DNA of 64,000 nt. Origin: Aquipseudomonas alcaligenes MRY13-0052. Its GTDB lineage: Bacteria > Pseudomonadota > Gammaproteobacteria > Pseudomonadales > Pseudomonadaceae. Position 1 is the first letter of the stretch. The number at the start of each line of letters is the position of its first letter. Positions 1-9,470 of this stretch are shown piece by piece. Below the pieces are notes generated by a model that was not told where the DNA came from, did not search any database, and saw only the letters and a program-made list of their open reading frames with translations. The DNA is taken from the NCBI GenBank assembly GCA_000474255.1, contig BATO01000002.1, positions 62,001-126,000 on the forward strand. The letters are read 5' to 3'. A program made the translations under genes and the position numbers.

Positions 1-2
1 GG

Positions 3-1110
<1,108 letters not shown>

Positions 1111-1115
<5 letters not shown>

Positions 1116-1178
1116 CCTGGGCTTCAGCCCAGGGATCCACCACGGCCCGTACCAGGCACGGGCCATGGCCTGCCTACC
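1111..1178. repeat. Extragenic palindromic element after the helicase gene
   Basis: Two hairpins lie right after the helicase stop: an 8-bp stem with a 2-base loop (CCTGGGCTTCAGCCCAGG, 1116-1133) and a 7-bp stem at 1144-1150/1158-1164 (GGCCCGT/ACGGGCC). GGTAG at the left edge is matched by CTACC at the right. There is no T-run. The first hairpin has the same design as the one at 7762-7779. It may act as a bidirectional terminator or be a dispersed repeat. Confidence 0.55.
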
Positions 1179-1184
1179 GCCTCG

Positions 1185-1703
1185 TTAGGCCACCAGTGCC
1201 CGGTCACTGAAGCTGGGCTGCTGCACGGCCTGGTAGGTGGAGATGGCCTGGTTGGCCAGCCTCGGCGTCACCAGCCCCAGGTCGGGCTGGGTGAAGGCCT
1301 GCTGGTTACCGTCCAGCTGCAGACGCTGACGGGCGATAAAGTCCCCGGACAGCGGGTTGTTGGGGTTCAGGTCATCGGTCTGCTGGGCTTCGACGTAGTC
1401 GGCGATCCGCTGCTGCTGGAGCTGTTGCTGCTGCAGACGGGCAGTCTCGGCGGCGTTCTCACGGAGCTGCTGGGCCTGCTCTTCCCGCAGGTCCTGCGCC
1501 CGTTCCCGGGCCAGCTGCTGGTTCTCTTCGAACTGCTGCTGGGCTTCCTCACGGGCGATACGCGCCCGCTCGTTACGGGTGTCGATTGCGTTGGCGGAGG
1601 TCACGCCGGGCTGGGCGTTGACCGCCAGTGCGTCATTGGTCCGCGTAAGCGGCGTGTCGTTGAAAAAAGGCGTCGGGCCTAAGGGTGTGATTGCGATAGC
1701 CAT
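1185..1703 (-). CDS. Hypothetical Gln/Glu/Arg-rich coiled-coil protein
   Basis: This is 172 residues with no catalytic motif that I recognise. The start is set at the ATG preceded by AGGGAGA five bases upstream; an earlier in-frame start would add 17 basic residues without support. Residues of about 45-115 are very rich in Gln, Glu, Arg and Ala with heptad-like spacing (EEAQQQFEENQQ, LQQQQLQQQR), suggesting a long helix or coiled coil. The N-terminus (MAIAITPLGPTPFF) and C-terminus look unstructured, and no signal peptide is evident. It is convergent with the helicase gene. It is probably a real gene, of unknown function. Confidence 0.7.
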   Translation of the reverse strand: MAIAITPLGPTPFFNDTPLTRTNDALAVNAQPGVTSANAIDTRNERARIAREEAQQQFEENQQLARERAQDLREEQAQQLRENAAETARLQQQQLQQQRIADYVEAQQTDDLNPNNPLSGDFIARQRLQLDGNQQAFTQPDLGLVTPRLANQAISTYQAVQQPSFSDRALVA

Positions 1704-1969
1704 TGGGTTCTCCCTGGTTTTTTGGCCTGGGAGTTTCAGTCTACGGCGAGGCAAACCCTTCTTTTAGGCCGATCCCGCATAAGGCTGGTGACTCGATCGT
1801 CTAGCACTTTTCTCCCCTGCGCCTGTCCCGCCGCTTCGCTCTGGAGCGTCCCGTCGCGCCTGCATCGCTCGGCTCATGGGGGCTGCCGGCGATCAGCGTG
1901 GCGGAAGTGAATCGGCAAGGTGGTACGGACGTGCGGAAAAAGCCCTGGCAACCGTTCGTCGGTAGGCCC

Positions 1970-2872
1970 TCAACCGGGTTCGCCCAATTCGAGGATCTGC
2001 CCGATCAGCCACTGCAGCGCCGCGTCCCGTTCCCGCGCCTGCACGCTGACCACATCCAGGTGGAAGGGCCCCACGGCAAAGGGCAGTTCGTGCAGCTCCA
2101 GCGGCAGCAGGCGGGCGAAGTACTGGGCCAGTTGCGTGGGCAGCACCGCCACCAGGTCACTGCCGGCGACGATGTGCGCCGCCTGCAGGTAGTTCGGCGT
2201 GGTGTAGAGGATCTGCCGCGTCAGGCCGCGCTCGGCGAGCCACAGGTCGACCATGCCTTTGGTCTGGCCGCCATGGACCCAGAGGTGGCGTAGCCTGAGG
2301 AAGTTTTCCAGGTCCGGCTCACCGCGCAGCAGCGGGTGATCGCGGCGGGCGGTGAGGCGCAGGGTTTCGCTCATCCAGCGGCGGCTGGCGAAGCGTGGCG
2401 GGATGCTCTGGAAGCGGCCGAGCACCAGGTCCAGCTCGCCCTTGTCCAGCGCCTCGGCGGGGAGGCTGGGGCTGAGGTGGCTGATGGCGATCTGCACCCC
2501 CGGCGCCAGCACCGCGAGGCGTTCCAGCAGGCGGGTCATGCAGATCAGCTCCACGTAGTCGGTCACGGCAATGCTGAAGCGCTGGCGGCTGCTCGCGGGG
2601 TCGAAGGCCTCGCCGGCGGAAAGGCTCTGCTCGATCTGCGCCAGGGCGGTGCGGATCGGCGCCTCCAGGGCCAGCGCCCGAGGCGTGGGCTGCATGCTGC
2701 GGCCCACGCGTACCAGTAGCGGGTCGCCGAGCAGCTCGCGCAGGCGGTTGAGGGCGTTGCTCACCGCTGGCTGGCTGAGGGACAGGCGCTCGGCGGCGCG
2801 GGAGACATTGCGTTCACGCAGCAGGGCGTCGAGCACGCGCAACAGGTTGAGATCGAACGTGGAGATATTCAC
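1970..2872 (-). CDS. LysR-family transcriptional regulator, divergent from the acyl-CoA operon
   Basis: The protein is about 300 residues. The N-terminal winged helix-turn-helix is typical (FDLNLLRVLDALLRERNVSR, then AAERLSLSQPAVSNALNRLR), followed by a LysR substrate-binding domain. I chose the GTG at 2872 (VNISTFDLN) because the longer frame would need a TTG start; the ribosome binding site is weak either way. The gene is transcribed away from the 3-hydroxyacyl-CoA dehydrogenase gene with about 126 bp between them. By the usual LysR arrangement it probably controls that operon in response to an acyl-CoA or alcohol-derived ligand; this is inference. Confidence 0.9.
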   Translation of the reverse strand: MNISTFDLNLLRVLDALLRERNVSRAAERLSLSQPAVSNALNRLRELLGDPLLVRVGRSMQPTPRALALEAPIRTALAQIEQSLSAGEAFDPASSRQRFSIAVTDYVELICMTRLLERLAVLAPGVQIAISHLSPSLPAEALDKGELDLVLGRFQSIPPRFASRRWMSETLRLTARRDHPLLRGEPDLENFLRLRHLWVHGGQTKGMVDLWLAERGLTRQILYTTPNYLQAAHIVAGSDLVAVLPTQLAQYFARLLPLELHELPFAVGPFHLDVVSVQARERDAALQWLIGQILELGEPG

Positions 2873-2998
2873 CGTGGAAATACGACCTATCACAAGACTA
2901 AATTTCAAAAATAGTACCGGCTTCCTTAAGGTGTCTGGCGATTTTCGTTTCCCCGCGCGCAGGCCTGCGCCCTGTCAGAACAACAAGAGGACGATGCG

Positions 2999-4237
2999 AT
3001 GACCCAGAGCCCCAACGACATTCGACAAGCCGCCGTGATCGGTGCCGGCACCATGGGCCGGGGCATCGTCATGAGCCTGGCCAACGCCGGCGTGCAGGTG
3101 CTGTGGCTGGACAACAACCCGCAGATGCTGGTGCAGGCGCTGGGCGTGGTCGCCGACACCTACGCCCACAATGTGCGCCAGGGCCGCATCGACGAAGCCC
3201 AGGCCGCCGCCCGTCGCGCCTGCATCACCCAGGTAGCCGACTACGACGCCCTGGCCGATGTCGACCTGGTGATCGAGGCGGTGTACGAGAACCTCGAACT
3301 CAAGCAGCAGATCTTCCGCGAGCTGGACGCCCGGCTGAAGCCGTCGGCGATCCTCGCCAGCAACACCTCGGCGCTGGATATCGACGCCATCGCCGCCGTC
3401 ACCGCGCGCCCGGAACAGGTGCTCGGCCTGCACTTCTTCAGCCCCGCGCACATCATGAAGCTGCTGGAGATCGTGCGCGGCGCCAAGACCGCCAAGCCGG
3501 TGCTCGACGCCGCCCTGGTGCTGGGCAAGCGCATGGGCAAGGTCAGTGTCATCGCCGGCAACTGCGACGGCTTCATCGGCAACCGCATGCTCAGCACCTA
3601 TGTGCGCGAGGCGCGGATGATGCTGCTCGAAGGCGCCTACCCCCATCAGGTGGACGCCGCCCTGCAGGGCTTCGGCTTCGCCATGGGCCCGTTCCGCATG
3701 TACGACGTGGTCGGCATCGACCTGGAGTGGCGCGCCCGCGAGCTCTCTGGCCAGGGCCAGGACGACCCGGCGGTGCAGGTGGACAACCGCCTCTGCGCCC
3801 TCGGCCGCTTCGGCCAGAAGTCGCGCATGGGCTACTACCGCTACGCCGAAGGCAGCCGCCAGGCCGAGCACGACCCGGAAGTGGATGCGCTGGTGCTGCA
3901 GGTAGCCGAGCAGCTTGGCTTCGAGCGCCGCAGCATCGGCCAGGAAGAAATCCTCGAGCGCTGCCTGCTGGCCCTGGTCAACGAAGGCGCGAAGATCCTC
4001 GAAGAGGGCATCGCCGCGTCCAGTGCCGATATCGATACCGTCTACCTCAACGGTTACGGCTTCCCTGCCGACAAGGGCGGCCCCATGAGCTGGGCCGATG
4101 GCCAGGGCCTGGAAGCCATCCGTGAGCGCCTGGAATACCTCGCCGGCCGCTTCGGCCTGCACTGGCAACCCGCCGCCCTGATCCAGCGCCTGGCCGCCGA
4201 AGGCCGCCGCTTCGCCGATTGCCAAGAGGACGCCTGA
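2999..4237 (+). CDS. 3-hydroxyacyl-CoA dehydrogenase
   Basis: 412 residues. The N-terminal Rossmann motif GAGTMGRGI (about residues 16-24) binds NAD. The family hallmarks SNTSALDI, HFFSPAHIMKLLEIV and GNCDGFIGNRM follow, and the C-terminal dimerisation region is duplicated. It oxidises (S)-3-hydroxyacyl-CoA to 3-oxoacyl-CoA. It corresponds to the dehydrogenase half of FadB without the enoyl-CoA hydratase domain, so a separate hydratase must act with it. It is the first gene of the operon, with AAGAGG before the ATG, and one base separates it from the acyl-CoA dehydrogenase gene. Confidence 0.92.
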   Translation: MTQSPNDIRQAAVIGAGTMGRGIVMSLANAGVQVLWLDNNPQMLVQALGVVADTYAHNVRQGRIDEAQAAARRACITQVADYDALADVDLVIEAVYENLELKQQIFRELDARLKPSAILASNTSALDIDAIAAVTARPEQVLGLHFFSPAHIMKLLEIVRGAKTAKPVLDAALVLGKRMGKVSVIAGNCDGFIGNRMLSTYVREARMMLLEGAYPHQVDAALQGFGFAMGPFRMYDVVGIDLEWRARELSGQGQDDPAVQVDNRLCALGRFGQKSRMGYYRYAEGSRQAEHDPEVDALVLQVAEQLGFERRSIGQEEILERCLLALVNEGAKILEEGIAASSADIDTVYLNGYGFPADKGGPMSWADGQGLEAIRERLEYLAGRFGLHWQPAALIQRLAAEGRRFADCQEDA

Positions 4238-4238
4238 G

Positions 4239-6029
4239 ATGAGCTACACCGCCCCCCTGCGCGACATGCGCTTCGTGCTCCATGAGGTCTTCGACGTCGC
4301 CGGCCATTGCGAGCTGCTGGGCAACGGCCTGGACCGCGAACTCATCGATGGCGTGCTGGAAGAAGGCGCGCGCTATGCCGGTGAAGTGATCGCCCCGCTG
4401 AACCGCGCCAGCGACGAAGAGGGCGTGACCCTCGAAGGCGGCGCCGTGACCACGCCCAAGGGCTTCCGCGAGGCTTACAAGCAGTACTGCGACAACGGCT
4501 GGGCCAGCATGACCGGCCCGGTGGAGCACGGCGGCCAGGGCTTCCCGCAGATGGTCGCCGCCAGCTTCCACGAGATGCTGATGGCCGCCAGCCTGTCCTT
4601 CCGGGTCTATTCCGGCCTCACCGAAGGCGCCGTGCTGGCGCTCTACAAACACGGCAGCGAGGCACTCAAGCAGGGCTACCTGGACAAGATGGTCGGCGGC
4701 ACCTGGACCGGCACCATGTGCCTCACCGAACCCCAGGCCGGCACCGACCTGGCGCTGCTGCGCAGCCGCGCCGAGCCCCAGGCGGACGGCAGCTACAGGG
4801 TCAGCGGCAGCAAGATCTTCATCAGCGGCGGCGAGCAGGACTTCTCGGACAACATCGTCCACCTGGTGCTGGCGCGCCTGCCCGATGCCCCGGCCGGGGT
4901 GAAGGGCATCTCGCTGTTCCTGGTGCCCAAGTTCGTCGCCAACGCCGACGGCACGCCCGGTGCTCGCAACGCCCTGTCCTGCGGCGCCATCGAGCACAAG
5001 ATGGGCATCAAGGGCGCCGCCACCTGCGTGATGAACTTCGACGGCGCCACCGGCTGGCTGATCGGCGAGGCCAACCAGGGGCTGGCCTGCATGTTCACCA
5101 TGATGAACGACGCGCGCTTCCAGGTCGGCCTGCAGGGCCTGGGCATCGCCGAACGTGCCTTCCAGGGTGCGCTGGCCTACGCTCGCGAGCGCCTGCAATC
5201 CCGCGCCCTGACCGGCGCCGCCGAGCCCGACAAGGCCGCCGACCCGATCATCCACCACCCCGATGTGCGGCGCATGCTGCTGACCCAGAAGACCCTGGTG
5301 GAAGGCAGCCGCCTGCTCGCCGCCTACTGCGGGCGCCAGCTGGACCTGGAGCACGGCCATCCCGACGCGGCGGCGCGCAAGGCCGCCGGCAAGCGCGCGG
5401 CGCTGCTGATCCCCATCGTCAAATCCTTCTTCACCGACATGGGCCAGGAAGTGGCCAGCCTCGGCGTGCAGGTGTATGGCGGCCACGGCTACATCCGCGA
5501 ATGGGGCATGGAGCAGCTGATGCGCGACAGCCGCATCACCCAGATCTACGAAGGCACCAACGGCATCCAGGCCCTCGACCTGATCCGCCGCAAGCTGATG
5601 GGCGACGGTGGCGCCGAGCTGTACGCCCTGCAGGACGAACTGGCCGCCATGGCCGAGGCCCAGGCCGGCCGCGCCGAGCTGGCGGAACTGGCCGGCGCCG
5701 TGCTGGCGCGCCTCAAGGAATGGCGCGACCTCACCGCCACCGTGCTCGACCGCGCGCGCCACGACCCACAGGAAATCGGCGCCTGCTCGGTGGACTTCCT
5801 CCAGTACTCGGCCTATGTGTTGTTGGCCGGGCTCTGGTTGCAGGCCGCCGCCCGCGCCCAGGACGCCCTGGACGGCGGCACCGGCGAGGCGGACTTCTAC
5901 CAGGCCAAGCTGCACAGCGCGCGCTTCTACGTGCGCCGCCTGCTGCCCCGCGCCAGTGGCCACCGCGAGTCGCTGCTGGGCGGCGCGGACTGCCTGATGG
6001 CCCTGCCGGAGGCGCATTTCGCGTTCTGA
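4239..6029 (+). CDS. Acyl-CoA dehydrogenase (long DmdC/FadE5-like type)
   Basis: 596 residues, in the long class of FAD acyl-CoA dehydrogenases with an extra C-terminal domain. Visible signatures are MCLTEPQAGTDLALLRSRA (FAD/substrate region), ISGGEQDFSDNIVHLVLAR and YGGHGYIREWGMEQLMRDSR, followed by ITQIYEGTNGIQALDL, which carries the family's catalytic-base region. It introduces the 2,3 double bond into an acyl-CoA. Annotations in this family often read 3-methylmercaptopropionyl-CoA dehydrogenase, but the substrate cannot be read from sequence. It starts one base after the previous stop, so translation is probably coupled. Confidence 0.92.
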   Translation: MSYTAPLRDMRFVLHEVFDVAGHCELLGNGLDRELIDGVLEEGARYAGEVIAPLNRASDEEGVTLEGGAVTTPKGFREAYKQYCDNGWASMTGPVEHGGQGFPQMVAASFHEMLMAASLSFRVYSGLTEGAVLALYKHGSEALKQGYLDKMVGGTWTGTMCLTEPQAGTDLALLRSRAEPQADGSYRVSGSKIFISGGEQDFSDNIVHLVLARLPDAPAGVKGISLFLVPKFVANADGTPGARNALSCGAIEHKMGIKGAATCVMNFDGATGWLIGEANQGLACMFTMMNDARFQVGLQGLGIAERAFQGALAYARERLQSRALTGAAEPDKAADPIIHHPDVRRMLLTQKTLVEGSRLLAAYCGRQLDLEHGHPDAAARKAAGKRAALLIPIVKSFFTDMGQEVASLGVQVYGGHGYIREWGMEQLMRDSRITQIYEGTNGIQALDLIRRKLMGDGGAELYALQDELAAMAEAQAGRAELAELAGAVLARLKEWRDLTATVLDRARHDPQEIGACSVDFLQYSAYVLLAGLWLQAAARAQDALDGGTGEADFYQAKLHSARFYVRRLLPRASGHRESLLGGADCLMALPEAHFAF

Positions 6030-6127
6030 TGGAGTCCAACCGGCGGGGAGGGCGGTCGACGCCGTCACCCCGCCTGTGCAGCCCCCGCTCAGCCAAACCC
6101 GACAGCACAACAACAAGAGGCCACCCC

Positions 6128-7291
6128 ATGCAGCCCTTCAGCTTCGCCACCACCGCACAGATCCTCTGCGAATCCGGCTCCGCCCTCCGCCTGGCCGAGC
6201 TGTGCCGTGAGCGCGATGCCCATCGCGTGCTGATCGTCACCGACCCGGGCATCACCCGGCTGAACATGCTCGACCCCATCCTCCCGGGCTTCGCCGCCGC
6301 CGGCGTGGCGGTGGAGATCTTCGACCAGGTGCAGGCCGACCCGCCCGAGGCGGTGGTGCTGCAGGCCGTGGAGCAGGCGCAGGCCTTGCGCGCCGAGCTG
6401 GTGATCGGCTTCGGCGGCGGCAGCTCCATGGACGTGGCCAAGCTGGTGGCGCTGCTGGCCCACCCCGACTGCAAGCAGGCGCTCAAGGACATCTACGGCG
6501 TCGGCAACGCCCGGGGCCGGCGCCTACCGCTGATCCAGGTGCCGACCACCGCCGGCACCGGCTCGGAAGTCACCCAGATCGCCATCATCACCACCGGCGA
6601 GACCACCAAGATGGGCGTGGTTTCGCCGCTGCTGCTGCCGGACCTGGCGGTGCTCGACGCCGACCTCACCCTCGGCCTGCCCGCCGCGGTGACCGCCGCC
6701 ACCGGCATCGACGCGATGGTCCACGCCATCGAGTCCTACACCAGCCGGCACAAGAAGAACCCCATGTCCGACCTGCTCGGCCGCGAGGCCCTGCGCCTGC
6801 TCTGCGCCAACCTCGACGAGGCGGTGCACAACGGCCGCAACCGCGAGGCGCGCCAGGCCATGCTGCTGGGCGCCTGCCTGGCCGGCCAGGCCTTCGCCAA
6901 CGCCCCGGTGGCGGCGGTGCACGCCCTGGCCTATCCCCTGGGCGGGCACTACCACATCCCCCATGGCCTCTCGAATGCGTTGGTGCTGCCCCATGTGCTC
7001 GGCTTCAACGCCGAGGTCGCCGCGCCGCTCTATGCCGAACTGGCGCCCCTGGTGCTGGGCCGCAAGCTGCAGCCGGGCAACGCCCTGCACCTCACCGAGC
7101 AGCTGATCTTCGAACTGGCCGACTTCAGCGAGCGCAGCGGCCTGCCCACGCGCCTGCGCGATGCCGGCGTCGCCGAGGCGATGCTGCCGCAGCTGGCCAG
7201 CGACGCCATGTTGCAACAGCGCCTGCTGGTGAATAATCCGCGCGAAGTCAGCGAGCGCGATGCCCTCGCGATCTACCAAGCCGCCTATTGA
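6128..7291 (+). CDS. Iron-containing alcohol dehydrogenase
   Basis: 387 residues. NAD(P)-binding GFGGGSSMDVAK (about residues 97-108) and PTTAGTGSEVT are present. The metal ligands of the group III family follow in the DAMVHAIESY region and in the HALAYPLGGHYHIPHGLSNA segment. It interconverts an alcohol and an aldehyde or ketone. A 98-bp gap follows the acyl-CoA dehydrogenase gene. The leader (AACAACAAGAGG, then about 7 bases to the ATG) closely copies the leader of the first operon gene. The physiological alcohol is unknown; its place beside beta-oxidation genes suggests feeding of an alcohol-derived acid into acyl-CoA breakdown. Confidence 0.92.
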   Translation: MQPFSFATTAQILCESGSALRLAELCRERDAHRVLIVTDPGITRLNMLDPILPGFAAAGVAVEIFDQVQADPPEAVVLQAVEQAQALRAELVIGFGGGSSMDVAKLVALLAHPDCKQALKDIYGVGNARGRRLPLIQVPTTAGTGSEVTQIAIITTGETTKMGVVSPLLLPDLAVLDADLTLGLPAAVTAATGIDAMVHAIESYTSRHKKNPMSDLLGREALRLLCANLDEAVHNGRNREARQAMLLGACLAGQAFANAPVAAVHALAYPLGGHYHIPHGLSNALVLPHVLGFNAEVAAPLYAELAPLVLGRKLQPGNALHLTEQLIFELADFSERSGLPTRLRDAGVAEAMLPQLASDAMLQQRLLVNNPREVSERDALAIYQAAY

Positions 7292-7301
7292 AAGGACCTC
7301 C

Positions 7302-7739
7302 ATGAGCCAGCCCCAGCACCTGCGCAGCGACTACCGCCACTTCCAGCCGATCACCACCCGCTGGCACGACAACGATGTCTACGGCCACGTGAACAACGTC
7401 GTCTACTACGGCTTCTTCGACAGCGCGGTGAACACCTACCTGATCGAAGTGGGCGGCCTGGACATCCACGACGGCGAGATCGTCGGCTTCGTGGTCAGCT
7501 CCTCCTGCGACTACTTCGCCTCCATCGCCTTCCCCGAGCGCATCGAAGTGGGCCTGCGTGTCGGCAAGCTGGGCAACAGCTCGGTGCAGTACGAACTGGC
7601 CATCTTCAAGGCCGGCGAAGACGAAGCCTGCGCCGCTGGCCGCTTCGTCCACGTCTTCGTCGACCGCACCAGCAACCGCCCCGTGCCCATCCCCGAACGC
7701 CTGCGCGCCGCCCTGGCGGAGCTGGTGGTCCCGGGCTGA
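7302..7739 (+). CDS. Acyl-CoA thioesterase, 4-hydroxybenzoyl-CoA thioesterase (hotdog) family
   Basis: 145 residues, a single hotdog fold. The N-terminal motif TRWHDNDVYGHVNNVVYYGF contains the family's D-x2-GHVNN-x2-Y active-site signature. The start is the ATG nine bases after AAAGGA. It lies 10 bp after the alcohol dehydrogenase gene and is the last gene of the operon. It should hydrolyse acyl-CoA thioesters, possibly releasing CoA from dead-end intermediates. The exact acyl chain is not predictable. Confidence 0.9.
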   Translation: MSQPQHLRSDYRHFQPITTRWHDNDVYGHVNNVVYYGFFDSAVNTYLIEVGGLDIHDGEIVGFVVSSSCDYFASIAFPERIEVGLRVGKLGNSSVQYELAIFKAGEDEACAAGRFVHVFVDRTSNRPVPIPERLRAALAELVVPG

Positions 7740-8193
7740 TCGCAGTGCCGGCACAACCATTCCCGGGCTGAAGCCCGGGCTACGGCTCGTCATTTCGTAG
7801 GATGGGGCGGGCGGCGTTCCGCGAGGTACGAAACCCATCGATCCGGATTCGCCGGCTACCGCATGGGTTTCGCTTCGCTCTACCCATCCTACGGTGAACC
7901 CCTCTCGGATGGCTTCGGGCAGCGGGGTATCCCGCAGCATCCTGCCTGCCGGGTTTTTCACCATATCGACTCCGAACGACCGGAATGGCGACATTGGCGG
8001 GGTGCGCTGACCGGTCGCTCTACCCTAAATGGGCTTCTGCCCGCAGAATGCGCGGCAAATCCGTTGCGCTTCCACTGACTGCAGGGCAGAGACCTTGCGG
8101 CCTGGTGCTTCTTCCATCCTGCCGGGCCAGGGTGGCGCGACGGGGCATCTTGGGTATCGGCCGTGTTTGCGGCCCCTGTTCAGTGAATCTGCC
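7740..8193. repeat. 454-bp non-coding gap with nested extragenic palindromes
   Basis: The gap holds a short hairpin at 7762-7779 (CCCGGGCT/AGCCCGGG). A large nested inverted repeat follows: an 11-bp outer arm CGTAGGATGGG at 7796-7806 matched by CCCATCCTACG at 7883-7893, and an inner 10-bp arm CGAAACCCAT at 7829-7838 matched by ATGGGTTTCG at 7863-7872. Both pairs are perfect. The rest (7894-8193) shows no convincing gene. The sstT promoter should lie in its right part, but I do not see a clear one. Confidence 0.7.
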
Positions 8194-9438
8194 ATGACGT
8201 CTGAAAAACGCTCCATGCTCCAGCGCGTGAAGGGCACCAGCCTGGTCACGCGCATCCTTATCGGCCTGGTGGCCGGTGTCCTGCTGGCGGTGTTCCTGCC
8301 GGCGGCGGCCCAGGCCGTGGGCCTGCTCGGCAAGCTCTTCGTCGCTGCGCTGAAGGCTGTGGCGCCGGTACTGGTGTTCGTCCTGGTGATCGCCGCCATC
8401 GGCAACCACAAGCCGGGCGAGCGCACCCATATCCGCCCGATCCTGTTCCTTTACCTGATCGGCACCTTCTCGGCGGCGGTGGTGGCGGTGCTGGCTTCCA
8501 GCCTGTTCCCCTCGACCCTGCACCTGAGCGCGGCGGCCAATGACCTGGCGCCGCCCGGCAATATTTCCGAGGTGCTGCTGAGCCTGCTGGGCAGCGCGGT
8601 GGCCAACCCGGTGACGGCGCTGATGCAGGCCAACTTCATCGGCATCCTGGTCTGGGCCGTGGGCCTGGGCATCGCCATCCGCCAGGGCAGCGAGACCACC
8701 CGCGCGGTGTTCAGCGACCTGTCCCACGGCGTGTCGCTGATCGTGCGCGTGGTGATCGCCTTCGCCCCGCTGGGCATCTTCGGCCTGGTGGCCTCGACCC
8801 TGGCGGAGAACGGCCTCAAGGTGCTGGCCGACTACGCCCACCTGCTGGCGGTACTGCTGGGCTGCATGCTGTTCGTGGCCTTCGTGGTGAACCCGCTGAT
8901 CGTGTTCTGGAAGATCCGCCGCAACCCCTACCCGCTGGTGCTCACCTGCCTGCGCGAGAGCGGCATCACCGCCTTCTTCACCCGCAGCTCGGCGGCCAAC
9001 ATTCCGGTGAACCTGGAACTGTCGAAGAAGCTCGGCCTGCACGAAGACACCTATTCGGTGTCCATCCCCCTGGGCGCGACCATCAACATGGCCGGCGCGG
9101 CGATCACCATCACCGTGCTGGCGCTGGCTGCCGTGCACACCCTGGGTATCGCGGTGGACATCCCCACCGCCATCCTGCTCAGCGTGGTGGCGTCCATCTG
9201 CGCCTGCGGCGCCTCGGGTGTGGCCGGCGGCTCGCTGCTGCTGATCCCGCTGGCCTGCAGCCTGTTCGGCATCCCCAGCGAGGTGGCGATGCAGGTGGTG
9301 GCGGTGGGCTTCATCATCGGCATCCTCCAGGACGCCGCCGAGACCGCGCTGAACTCCTCCACCGACGTGCTGTTCACCGCCGCGGCCTGCATCGCCAGCG
9401 GCGATGTCGACGAGCCGGGCGAAGCGCACATCGGCTGA
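8194..9438 (+). CDS. sstT: Serine/threonine:Na+ symporter SstT
   Basis: 414 residues with eight or more hydrophobic segments and re-entrant-loop signatures of the dicarboxylate/amino acid:cation symporter family. The SstT-like features are the N-terminal [20 protein letters not shown], the [20 protein letters not shown] segment and the [20 protein letters not shown] segment. It imports serine and threonine with sodium across the inner membrane. The ribosome binding site before the ATG is weak, so the start could be a few codons off. It stands alone and is convergent with the following binding-protein gene. Confidence 0.93.
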   Translation: MTSEKRSMLQRVKGTSLVTRILIGLVAGVLLAVFLPAAAQAVGLLGKLFVAALKAVAPVLVFVLVIAAIGNHKPGERTHIRPILFLYLIGTFSAAVVAVLASSLFPSTLHLSAAANDLAPPGNISEVLLSLLGSAVANPVTALMQANFIGILVWAVGLGIAIRQGSETTRAVFSDLSHGVSLIVRVVIAFAPLGIFGLVASTLAENGLKVLADYAHLLAVLLGCMLFVAFVVNPLIVFWKIRRNPYPLVLTCLRESGITAFFTRSSAANIPVNLELSKKLGLHEDTYSVSIPLGATINMAGAAITITVLALAAVHTLGIAVDIPTAILLSVVASICACGASGVAGGSLLLIPLACSLFGIPSEVAMQVVAVGFIIGILQDAAETALNSSTDVLFTAAACIASGDVDEPGEAHIG

Positions 9439-9444
9439 TCCCCC

Positions 9445-9470
9445 GGGCGCACGCCTAGGGCGTGTCGCCC
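9445..9470. terminator. Bidirectional hairpin between sstT and the convergent binding-protein gene
   Basis: GGGCGCACGCC and GGCGTGTCGCCC flank a TAG loop, giving a stem of about 11 bp with one internal mismatch. It sits 7 bp after the sstT stop and overlaps the stop codon of the opposite gene. There is no clear T-run, so Rho-independent activity is uncertain. Confidence 0.45.

Noticed and set aside
2873..2908. Longer N-terminus for the first LysR regulator
   Set aside because: It would require a TTG start and adds 12 residues ahead of the usual LysR beginning.
4047..6116. Long open frame antisense to the acyl-CoA dehydrogenase
   Set aside because: Low-complexity, no family signature, and fully covered by a clear gene on the other strand.
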